From the NCBI RefSeq assembly GCF_910592395.1, contig NC_088321.1, positions 6,262,001 to 6,326,000 of the forward strand: a DNA stretch of 64,000 bases, in the 5' to 3' direction. The notes beneath the pieces were generated by a model. The model was not told the DNA's origin. It ran no database searches and saw only the letters and a program-made list of their open reading frames with translations. Position 1 is the stretch's first letter, and each line of letters opens with the position of its first letter. The stretch comes from Lineus longissimus. Its lineage: Eukaryota > Nemertea > Pilidiophora > Heteronemertea > Lineidae. Position numbers and translations under genes: made by a program. Of this stretch, positions 54,531-64,000 are shown in pieces.

Positions 54531-55487
54531 TCAGTTTAGCCGCGCCATGTTGGATTTGGTGGCAATTGACATTGCAAGCATCACGTACTCAAGCACTGGG
54601 CGTACGCTTCCAACATAGAGCTTCTTGAGAATCCTGCTGTCAGCACCCCACTGGCTACTTGAGATCTTCTTCATTAGACCTACGTTTTTTTTCGCTTTGG
54701 CAGTACTCTTGTCTGTGTTGGCTCTCCATGTCAGTCGCTTGTCGAAAGTTACTCCGAGGTAGATTGGGGACGGCTCCATTTTTAGGGGTTCGCCATTCAG
54801 TGTGAGCAGTATCTTCTGTTGTTTCGTTGAGAGGCTGAAGATGGTGTATACTGTCTTGTGGGTGTTCACGGTGGTCAGCCATTTCGCGGTCCACTTCTGG
54901 AGTTGGTTGAGGACATACTGAATGTGGCTTCTGGCCACTTTGAGCTTCACTTCAGAGCACCAAAGTACCAGGTCATCTACATAGATTGCTCCCTTGACCT
55001 TCTTTGATATTCCAGCCAGGATATCGTTGATGAAAATGAGAAAGAGTGTAGGGGATAGTACTCCTCCTTGCGGTACATCCTGCCTTATTAACTTCTTCCT
55101 GCGGAGGTTTCCTTGGACGCGAACTCTGGCTTTCCTTTTGTGCAAGTACTTTGAAATCCACTTGTACATGTTACCGGTGACTCCGCTTTGGTGTAGTTTA
55201 AGCTTCCTTTCTTCCACACCTTGTCGAAAGCTTTCCCCATGTCTATAAGACAGCTACTGTTACCTCCTTGTCTTGAATACATCTTCATTACTCTGTGAGA
55301 TGTAACCTAATGTAACCGGATATTCGGCAGATCGTTGCCTTTTGAAGCCAGCTTGTTCTGGTGTTAGAACTTGTTTCTCCTCCAGGTGCCATGTCAGTCG
55401 GTTGTTGATAAGCCTCTCCATTACCTTTCCCACATTGCTTGTGAGACTGATGGGTCTGTAGCTTCTGGCATTTAGCTTATCCTTCAT
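54531..55487 (-). pseudogene. LINE reverse transcriptase domain
   Basis: 55487-55260 gives RPISLTSNVGKVMERLI and LTPEQAGFKRQRS (RT motifs 1-2). 55217-54531 gives VPQGGVLSPTLFLIFINDI, the catalytic YVDDLVLW, and YLGVTFDKRLTW. The two pieces are in different frames around 55220-55290, so at least one frame break exists. The order and motifs are those of a non-LTR RT. Confidence 0.85.
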
Positions 55488-55499
55488 GGAAGAGGTACT

Positions 55500-56650
55500 C
55501 GTGTTTTTTGGGAAGAAGTGAAGAAAGTACGGGGGAAGTATACGTCATTGCCCACAAAGATGGATGGGAAGGTTGGAATAGGTAATCTGTTTGCTGATAA
55601 TTACAGAGCTCTCCAGCGCTCTATAACTCTGTCTCACATCGTGATGATGATTTGAAATTGTTGCAGGGTAAAATAGAAAATTATATCATAAACAATTGTT
55701 GTGTCGGTAAATGAAAAACCTCCTACAATGTCGAAGTAGACAGTATAGCAGGCGCTATTAAACGCCTGAAGAAGGGTAAAAAGGACAGTATTAATAACGT
55801 ATCCTCTAATAATTTTATGCACAACGGAAGCTGCATGTTTATCTCACCTTCGTGTTAAACACAATGATATCTCATGGTTTCTGCCCTAGTGATTTCTCTA
55901 CGTCTACTGTTGTCCCTATTCCTAAGAATACGAGAAAATCATTTAATGTTTCTGAGAATTACCTTGGTATTGCACTGAGTAGCATAATTGGTAAGATTTT
56001 AGATTGTATCATTCTAGATAAATATAGTGTGTTTTTGTCAACAAAAGACAGCCAATTTGGTTTCAAAAAGAATCTGTCAACTACAAGTGGCAGTTTTATG
56101 ATTGAAGAAGTTATTATATAGGTATTTCAGTAACAATGACACCCTGTGTATTGTGTCATGCTTGATGCATCCAAAGCGTTTGATTGTGTGAATTACATCA
56201 TGCTCTTTAAGATTCTGCGAGGTAGAGGTATTTGTCCCCTTATATCACGTTTACTACTGACTCTGTATACCACAGACAATTTGTATTAAGTTGGACCAAT
56301 ATGCGTCCCCCACCTTTATGGTTTCAAATGGCGTAAAACAGTGCGGTGTTTCATCACCAACCCTGTTCAATATGTACATAGGAGAGCTTCTGGATGGGTT
56401 GCAGCAGACAGGTATCGGCTGCCATATAGGTCACATCTTTTGTGGGGCATTCGCTTACGCGGATGATGTTATAATTGGAGCACCGTCGCTTTTAGCTTTG
56501 TGGACAATGCTCGGGGTTTGTGACAAATTCTCCATAAAGTATAGTATAAAATTCAATGCCACAAGAGTAAATTGCTTGTATTTAGAATGCAAAGGGTTGA
56601 CGAAATCACGGTGTTTTCTTATGATATTTAATGGTATCCATTGTTAAGCA
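55500..56650 (+). pseudogene. second LINE RT fragment (CR1/L2-like), nested
   Basis: The plus strand carries STVVPIPKNTRKSFNVSENY and FGFKKNLSTTSGSFM (55852-56121). It then has MLDASKAFDCVNY-type sequence across a broken frame (about 56160), and SSPTLFNMYIGELLDGL with catalytic FAYADDVIIGAP (56291-56647). It runs opposite to, and lies between, the RT and endonuclease of the minus-strand LINE, so it inserted into it. Stops and frame breaks make it inactive. Confidence 0.8.
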
Positions 56651-56733
56651 CACTGCACGCTAGCACTTTCACACATACACTAGATAAATGTACTTCTATT
56701 CATTTACGAAATAAACATATATATATATTGGTC

Positions 56734-57060
56734 TTATGGTATCTCCAGTCTATCAAGAGGTAGTTGCTTGTCAACGGCGCAACAGATGTTATAGATCTTG
56801 ATCTCCTGATTGTTGGTGAGCAGCTTGATTCCATTGATCTCTGCTTCCTTGTTTGTGTCAATGGTGAAGTTTTGTACTGGGATAAAGTTATGTACCAAGA
56901 CTAAGATTCCACCCTTATGTCTGTCGAAGCGATCCATGCGGATTGTTTGGTATCCCCGCATGGTGAACCTTTGCCTTTCAGTGAGGTGGGCCTCCTGAAT
57001 GCAAGCAACATCTATCTTCTCTGTTTGCAGCCTTTCGGTGAGAGCGGCCTTCTTGTTGTA
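56734..57060 (-). pseudogene. LINE endonuclease N-terminal part
   Basis: The minus strand reads ACIQEAHLTERQRFTMRGYQ across a continuing frame, then DRFDRHKGGILVLVHNF. This is the QE-x-H and GG-x-x-x-x-V pattern of APE-type endonucleases of LINEs. The catalytic D/H end of the domain is missing, lost where the second LINE inserted. Confidence 0.7.
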
Positions 57061-57170
57061 GATACCCTCTGCATTCTACTGTAGAATGTTCAGCATCCTT
57101 GCCTGATCTTCTTTGGCTTTGCTCATTTGGCCAGTAGATTTCTCCTTATCCATTGTACATGTCTCCTGGC

Positions 57171-59760
57171 TCCTCAAGACATGGTATAGGGACCACCCGT
57201 AGCATGTGGTGGACCCCATCGAGACTTGGGGCCCGGCACCCGTCCAGTTGGTGGGTCTTCACAGATCGAGCACCATCTCTAATACGGTTATGTTTGTCCA
57301 TCATGAGAGTAGAGTGCGTAACATCCTAGTTATGCGCCGAATTGGCCAGATGTTTCCGTCTTCGGCGTGCCAAATGACCCTTTTGTGGGGAGATTGGATG
57401 GGTGAGTGCCAGGGCGTGTCCACATGCCAGTGGGCCTGCGTACACTGCACGTCTGGGGCTCCAATCTGCTCCGAGATCCCCAGCAGGCTTTGCCTAGAGC
57501 CGCAAGGTGTCCAGTTACCGCAGGCCACCCCGGATAGGAACTGCTGGAGTCTTGATAGAGTAGAGGCTATGTACTGACAGGAGGAGACTTACATACAGTA
57601 CATCTGCTCCTTTTTTTACCCGAGGGCTAGCCAGCGGCAGAAGCTGAAAGCGAGAAAGGTATTGAGGCACCTATAGCTACTCTACACTACGCTAAAGCAC
57701 TAGACGCGTCACACCACCCTGTTTTAAAACCACGTGGCCCACTTACCTCTAATTAAAAGCTAATTAACTCTATTGTAATAGGTAAAAATTGAAAATTTTA
57801 TGCAAATGGGAAGATAACTGTTGGAACTAAATCATACATTGAAATAAATATATTCCAGTTTGTGAGTAATATGTTATAGATATTTTTTGTTGGAAGCACA
57901 CTGAATGTGTCAAAGGTGAACCCTAGCCTCAAGGTGTATGAAAGGAGTTGCCTTCTGGCATTGTGGTTCCTGCGCCAGCCAAGAACCTCAAACAGTCGGA
58001 TGAAAACATTGCAGTTTTTAGGAGAAGAAAATCTGATGGAGGAAATGAGGTAATCTGTCTGAAACTAGAAGCTTTACCGCAATGCTACAAATTCATGAAA
58101 TAACTTTTTTCTCTCGCTATTTTTAGGAAAATGGAAGGCTGGCAGGCTATGCGTTTTGCTTGGTACTTTTATTACTCAGTTTTAAACATGTTAAAATAAA
58201 TGCGATTCTACCCTACAAATAAAAATTTTCCTGGCAAAAAACTGAAAACTGTTTTTTGCTGCTGATCGGAGTATTGTCTTGACCTCGATGTCGAAGGCTG
58301 CGGCAAACGCCGAACTTCATTTGTACTGTGATTAATTATCTACCTTGTTAATTTTTTATCATTAATGAAAGATAAGGATCCACTGTTTGAAATGGCATTT
58401 TTACTGCATTTTAGCTCTTTTGGGGGGAAATGTGGTAATAGATCGTTTTTCCTTCCAACCAAGCTATGTTGATGGGCAGAGACCTGTATTCATCCACGAC
58501 CGGAAGTGTGGCACAGTCACATAGAGCTTATCAAAATGTCAAGTTGTGGTAAATACATGGCTGGGATGGACCAAAGTGGAATTAATTCTCAATCTGTGGT
58601 TGATTCTTAATCTACAGAGTCAGGCCATCACAGAAATATGCTTTTTGATAATATATTTAAGAAAATGTGGTCTCACTGGTCAGTTTAGAACTTGTACTTT
58701 GACAGGGCCATATCAATGCGCCAGTGACGTTTTGATGGATATGGTGTACGGAAATCTTTTTTTCTCAGGCAATCGGTATTGTAATTTTTTAAAACTTTAT
58801 TATGCTATTGGCAAAGGGTTCTTCTTGACACATATAAAATTTTGTGCAGATTGATTGGTCCAATGAGTACTTTTTTTACCAAAACCTATGCACAACAATG
58901 TACACGTAATGTACACGTTTTAATAGAGGACTCTGGCCTGATGTATAGAAAACTAAGACCATTAAGATTACACCTACTCCTTACATCCAATACGGCGATC
59001 GCATTTTCCCTTTTTAAATCGGTGTGGCCTGACTTCATATTGCTGTTAGTCTTCATCAATTTTTAAATAACATAGCCTTTCTTTGAAAATGATAGTATGT
59101 CATTCAAAATTCACACATTAGGCACAAACAGACATAATTTTTATTTAGTTTTGGGTATGTAGCTTTCCAAATAGCATTCCGCGAAGTTACTATTTATAGC
59201 TCACAAGGTCATTTGCATAAGATATTGATGTCGTTTTAGTCACGTGACAGTCGGACATCGACACTCATTTCTACGCATTTGAGCTTATTTCAAAGTCAAT
59301 TATCTTTGACCCTGCATTGTTTTTAGCATGAATGATACCATAGAGTCAGAGAGAGAAATATTCAGAACAATTATGTAGTATTTCCAACACTCGGACATGT
59401 GCCAGATTGAATCTAACTGCCCTAGTTAGAAAGCCTGAATCCATTACGAAACCGCATATTTGTCCGACATTGCCTGTAATTCAGCGATGGGGAAATAGAG
59501 GGCAGCAGCTGCAGTGACGTCATCTTCGCGGAATGCTATTGAATGCACAGTGACCTTTCTGGCATGTATATAAAAGCGGCAGCTGCCATTCTTGAGTTCG
59601 ACACCTGTCAACTTAACTACAGGGAGGGGCATGCCTGAATTAAAAGATTCTAACTTTTAAAACCGAGGAAGTCCATATATGGCAAGTGCAAGTATTGGAT
59701 GGGATGACAGAATTATAAAGCAAGATTGACCAAACCTGATCATGTATGTGACTCACTTAC
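57171..59760. other. LINE 5' flank and intron, no clear gene
   Basis: 57190-57600 may be the 5' part of the minus-strand LINE (cysteine-rich frame CGNWTPCGSRQSLLG), but I cannot assign a domain. 57600-59760 is AT-rich intron with short frames only. A perfect TGACGTCA lies at 59515-59522. Confidence 0.4.
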
Positions 59761-59887
59761 ACTTGATATCCCTATGGGCTAGGTGTTTCCCATGGAGGAA
59801 CTGAATGCCACAGAGAATCTGATACGTGTAGCGTCTTAGTTTGTACTCAGTCAGTGGCTGTCCGGCTATCTTCTTTGTCAAAGATCC
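59761..59887 (-). CDS. MAP3K-like kinase gene, exon for subdomains V-VIb
   Basis: A 127-bp minus-strand exon. The acceptor TATTTCACAG abuts 59887 and the donor is CAAGT|GTAAGT. It begins GSLTKKI, so the junction with the upstream exon recreates the MEKK hallmark EYL-x-GGS. It continues YTYQILCGIQFLHGKHLAHR and then DIK, the HRD catalytic loop with the catalytic aspartate and lysine. It starts in phase 0 and leaves one base that forms a serine codon with the exon at 31910-32102. Confidence 0.9.
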
Positions 59888-62035
59888 CTGTGAAATAAAT
59901 ATGTTTGAAGGTTATCGAAAAAATCCATTTCACGCAATTTGAACATCGAGGAAAACGACATACATTTAAGGGTCAATAAAGGCATTGACTAAACAACATG
60001 CCGTAGTCCGGTAAGTAGAAGTTAGCTTTTAAAATGCCAGACGCCCCTTCCAGCAAACCCATTTCATGTCTCCGCGCGAACCTGGTACGCTGGGCTTGTT
60101 CCGAAACAGTGCTAATGCTCGTATGTACAGAATAAAATATCATTGTCCGAGGACACATCATGAGAGCTGTTGCATTGCGATACATAGCAGGCCTCCATTA
60201 GACTGTGTGTTCGCCGATATTCTGGTCATGGTAATGTCGGTTCTGGAATAGCGTGCATCCGTGTTGTAGGTTGGAATTGGAAAGAATGGACATAAACAAG
60301 ACAGTGCATATGTTTTAGCACTTTTGATTGCCATTTCGGCCGTAAGAAAGTGATATGAATTTGGCACAGTAGCGGCTCTCTGGGACCTCACAAACAACTA
60401 TGCCCGCGATTTCCAGCGGGTGAATTCTTGCTTTAAGGTGACTGTGATTATACAGTATTGGGGCTTATATGGTATGATCCGACCTGGTCATCAGCTGTGC
60501 TCTCATTAGAGAGTATTCACAGACATTCAATAATCGGCCAGAGACTATAAGGAAAATATAAAACATAAACTTCGCAGAATAAAATGTCTTGTTTTCTTCG
60601 TCAGTGGTTTGCCTGATAAGGGAATAAAATCAGCTCGGTGTACATAATTGAAGGTCATAATTTTAATTTGTGTTCGTAGTCGTGGAATGTAGGTTATGAC
60701 TTTTGAACACTCACTTGCCTGGTTTTCCCGATAGAGGCGCAACTGTCTAATTATGAAAAATGTGCACCGAGCATTATCCGTGAGTTATATATGAAACAGT
60801 TTTCAAATAAAAAAGATGTGTTTTGGCATAAGGAATACAATTCACAAAACATATCCAACTTTTATCCCCGTTTTAAGCATTATATTATGTTAGCTCTCCA
60901 AGAGGGCAATACTTTTTTAATGTTTAGTTATTCATATCTTGCATGTATTGTATTGTATTCTTTATGTCAAAATAAATCCTTTTATCGCAATATTACGGAT
61001 AATGCTCAGTGCATACTACAACGACTGCTGAACGACTGTTGTCACATTTTTCATGATCAGACAGTGGCGCCCCTATCGGGAAAACCGGGCAAGTGGATTT
61101 TCAAAAGTCATAACCTGGAATTTAGACCACGATTGAGGGGGTAAATTTTTTTTTACTGCTTGAAATGCCCGGATGGTCAGAAAAATACCATGATGGCGTG
61201 TTTTCTTCAAATTGTTAAACTTCGCCAATAGATCGATATTTAACAAAATATTTTCTTATAAAAACATTACACTTGCATGTATTATCGCAGTTAAAGGCAA
61301 AGCATAGGCACAAAACAAAGTGGCATTTTGTTCTCCAAAAGAGCCGCTTTAGGCACGGATTCCCCCCCCCCCCCGAAATTGCCTTGAAAATACACAAAAA
61401 GATACACACCGGGGATGTTCTACTCCTCTTATAATTAGCATGAAGAATTCACAAAGACTCAGAATTTGGAACTTCAGAATTGAAAAAAAATCAAATTAAA
61501 GCTAACTTTAACTTACAGTGCTACAGCAAAAATTTGCAAAACCTCGCCTTTCCTGCCCAGCATTTATATGGGGCCATGCTGCAATTTATTTTAAAATATC
61601 ATGGTGTTGTAAAAAAGTTATGAGAGTAAATATGTTTTCACTCGATGTCGATGATTTACATTCTTACCAATTACAGTCTAATTAATGACTTTAAGCCAAA
61701 CTCAAAACATATTGTGACAATTGGTTCAGAACAGTACAAATCTTTGTTCTCAAAACGTTTTTGTCGTGCCATCGTTTCAACTCCTAACAAAGTTATCTTA
61801 AAAGTTTTGTAACACATTTTATTATAGGTGTATAGAGTCACCTTAAGAATGGTAGTAGCTTGATAATTCATGACACTTTGAAAACATATTTTGATAAAAC
61901 ACGCCAGGTTCACCACTGCCTTGAAATGAGTTAATCCCATACTATTGCATGTCGGTCGTGTCAGTTCGGGAAATGCGGCACTGCTAAAGTGGCCGTATAT
62001 TTGCGACTGATCTAATTCCACAATTTGGATCTTAC
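59888..62035. other. intron with a foldback repeat
   Basis: A 2148-bp intron. About 60681-60780 is inverted relative to about 60994-61122: GTTATGACTTTTGAA, GGTTTTCCCGATAG and GCATTATCCGT recur as complements. Together they form a foldback element with arms of about 100 bp. A poly-C tract lies near 61364. The rest is AT-rich. Confidence 0.6.
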
Positions 62036-62176
62036 CCCAGTCAAATATTCCATTCCAATGTACCACTTGTCAGTAGCCTCATCATTATGCTCGAAGTAAT
62101 ATTGTACGATATGTTGATGCTTGTATTGACTGATCTCGCGCATTATCTTCACCGTATTCAAAAGGGCTTCACCTTC
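62036..62176 (-). CDS. MAP3K-like kinase gene, exon for subdomains III-V
   Basis: A 141-bp minus-strand exon (47 codons, phase 0 at both ends). The acceptor ATTATTTTGCAG abuts 62176 and the donor is CTGGG|GTAAGA. It encodes the alphaC helix and hinge: EGEALLNTVKIMREI, HQHIVQYYFE and WYIGMEYLTG. IVQYY and the acidic hinge are typical of MEKK2/3-like kinases. The residue where the alphaC glutamate normally lies appears to be threonine (NTVKIM). The exon carrying the glycine loop and the ATP-anchoring lysine should lie upstream, beyond 64000. Confidence 0.88.
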
Positions 62177-64000
62177 CTGCAAAATAATTTTTTTACCATC
62201 AATAAAAACCATCAATATCTGTGGCTGACACATACGACCACGGTCGCATACGGCACATATCTCTTGTTTTCAGTGCCAGTGGTCTGACCCAGTGCCAGTG
62301 CCTGAGTGCCAAGAATCATCCCAAATTACCTCTGCGATATGCGATGAGTATGAAACAAAATTCTTTCAATCACAGTTCGGTGCCGTGAGATGCAAGGCAC
62401 TCGCTCGTATGAGGTAGCCAGTTCACCGACCTGCGATAATTCTGGAATAAACGAAACACGGGCTGCTTTCGAAATCATTGCTCATTTGCTGAGAACTGAT
62501 GCTTGTTTTGCCGGACACCATGCGAATGGTAATCCTAATCGTAGGTTCCATCCCAAGTAGTCGCAAGATTGCGGACCGGGTTTATCCTGAATGCGATTTT
62601 GCAAGAGAGTGATTCCACGGTGTTATCAACCAAGAGGCCAATATTTCAAAGGATCCTGTGAACAAGTATTTTCGATCTGTTGGTGGTAGTGTATACGTTT
62701 AGTTCCAAAAGCACTTTAAGTTAATACAGTTTACCCATTTAGACAATTTCAGTCTGATTTTTTTCCAGAAAACATTAGGAAATATTTTTCACAGAAGAAA
62801 CATATCTTTCATAACCATCGTGTGCAACACGTGCGGATAATACCCTTTAAAGCTTGGTGCAACAGTACTCTGCATGCAGTGTGACACAAACCAGTGAAAA
62901 TCTTTTTTGTTACAACATAATTAGCCATTTTTCTGAAAATGTATGAACAAATTGGAAATGACAGAAAGCAAGAAACCAAAAGTCACAACAAAATCATCCA
63001 TATGCCGTGCAGATCCTGTAAGCCAGAATCAAATCGGGTAGTTGTAAAAACAAGAAACAAAACAAAACGAAAAGAAACAGAAACACAGAAATGCAGGAAT
63101 GAAACAGAAACGCAGGAACGGAACCGCCACTCCTGTGGCGAATTCTGGTTGTTGCCGCAAAGCGGTTGTAACAAAAACAGGTATACTCAGTCGGAATGGA
63201 AGAAGGAATGCTCATTTCCCAATATCCCTTTCAGCCTCCTCAAGGCCTCAAGATAGCGATAGTGGCGCTCCTAGGTTCCTAGGTTACTACATTATGCAAA
63301 TGAGTATATCTCCCCCGAAAACCAAGACTTGCGGTTAGGGAGAACGCGTCAACCGGCTTCTGATTGGTAGAGCAGGATGACGTCAAAGTAAACATAGTGC
63401 ACATGCGCGTCATCCAGATGAGGTCACATGGCCATACTCGCGTTATTTTTAGCAATGCCATGTGTGTTTGTTTACATTTTGAAATGAAGTCGGTTTTATG
63501 GTATTTCTTTCATTTTTTCGAAGGCCTTGCGTTTATCTCACCACCATCTCTAGGCTGAACTTTGACCCTAATCAGCATAATTATGATAATGAAGGCAATC
63601 TACATTGAACTTCATTAACATAAAGCAGATCTCTAAAGACATATTTTAAGAATTGAACCAATGGACGAACTCTACACCACCAAGACATTGCACTACTTCA
63701 CCATTTAAAACAACAGGCTGTAGGAATCGAACCTACCAAAACACTACACCACCATCTAAAAAGACTGCACTGCTTGTTCAAGGTATTATAACATGATGGA
63801 ATAATTTAAAATAACTTCCTGGTTGTGAAAAAAGGCTGTGCCAATAAATTGTCAGGAACTTATCACTTCAGGGGGCTAAGTGCTCTGATAACAAGCAAAG
63901 TAGGAGTTGCTGAAAAAATCTCCCAGAGATTACTGATCATGAACTTATCACTTGACAACAATAGCCACTGAAAAATGCATTTCCATGACCTATCTGGTGA
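62177..64000. other. intron, no gene seen
   Basis: AT-rich sequence with an A/G-rich low-complexity stretch at about 63045-63125 and a perfect TGACGTCA at 63378-63385. I searched the minus strand for a glycine-loop exon and found none. Confidence 0.4.

Larger units (their letters stand above)
51885..57170 (-). mobile_element. decayed LINE with APE endonuclease, RT and RNase H (I/Jockey-like)
   Basis: On the minus strand the order is endonuclease (57060-56734), RT (55487-54531), a gap from a nested insertion, RNase H (52822-52208), then a tail piece. An AAG-rich 3' tail lies at about 51883-51895, shown on the plus strand as CTTCTTCTTC. An RNase H after RT with an APE endonuclease points to the I/R1/LOA/Ingi side of non-LTR elements. 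Two other elements are inserted in it: a TTAA-flanked DNA transposon and a plus-strand LINE piece. Multiple frame breaks make it inactive. Confidence 0.8.

Noticed and set aside
60158-60397. Minus-strand ORF near kinase exon 59761-59887 as an extra kinase exon
   Set aside because: It shows no kinase motif, and the neighbouring exons already join directly in phase (EYLTG to GSLTK).

Overview
This is a eukaryotic, intron-rich, transposon-dense sequence, most likely from an invertebrate animal. Marine deuterostomes or lophotrochozoans are my first guess, from the mix of DIRS, Ty3/Gypsy, Kolobok, Harbinger and Helentron-like repeats; the species cannot be fixed from the window. There is no bacterial gene organisation.

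One host gene explains the window. Six minus-strand exons (62036-62176, 59761-59887, 31910-32102, 12909-13123, 6935-7000, 4213-4376) have GT-AG borders. Their phases chain exactly into one 906-nt reading frame (301 residues plus stop). The first four encode a MAP3K/STE11-like serine/threonine kinase domain from the alphaC region to its end. The last two add an acidic, serine-rich tail with a bipartite basic motif. The exons for the glycine loop and the ATP-binding lysine must lie beyond position 64000. Nearly everything else is intron of this gene, filled with mobile DNA.

Layout: 1-4200 holds downstream sequence, including a 75-bp minisatellite. 4.2-13.1 kb holds the 3' exons with a 172-bp Harbinger-type MITE, foldbacks and a 631-bp element with 9-bp target duplications. 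13.1-31.9 kb is an intron with a second copy of the MITE, a SINE, a tandem pair of 1.1-1.2 kb palindromic-end elements, an interrupted 347-bp satellite and a complete Ty3/Gypsy element (24775-31131). 32.1-59.8 kb is a 27.7 kb intron. It holds a 3.36 kb TIR element and a complete 7.73 kb DIRS-type tyrosine-recombinase retrotransposon with split direct repeats (43254-50986). It also holds a decayed minus-strand LINE that contains a Kolobok-like THAP element and a second LINE fragment.

Several insertions are resolved to the base, because an unoccupied copy of the same target repeat survives elsewhere in the window. The most interesting points are the DIRS element with intron-like interruptions in gag, a repeat family that scatters nuclear-receptor-like DR3/ERR motifs, a pair of tiny two-exon transcription-unit-like cassettes inside mobile elements, and an excess of perfect TGACGTCA palindromes.
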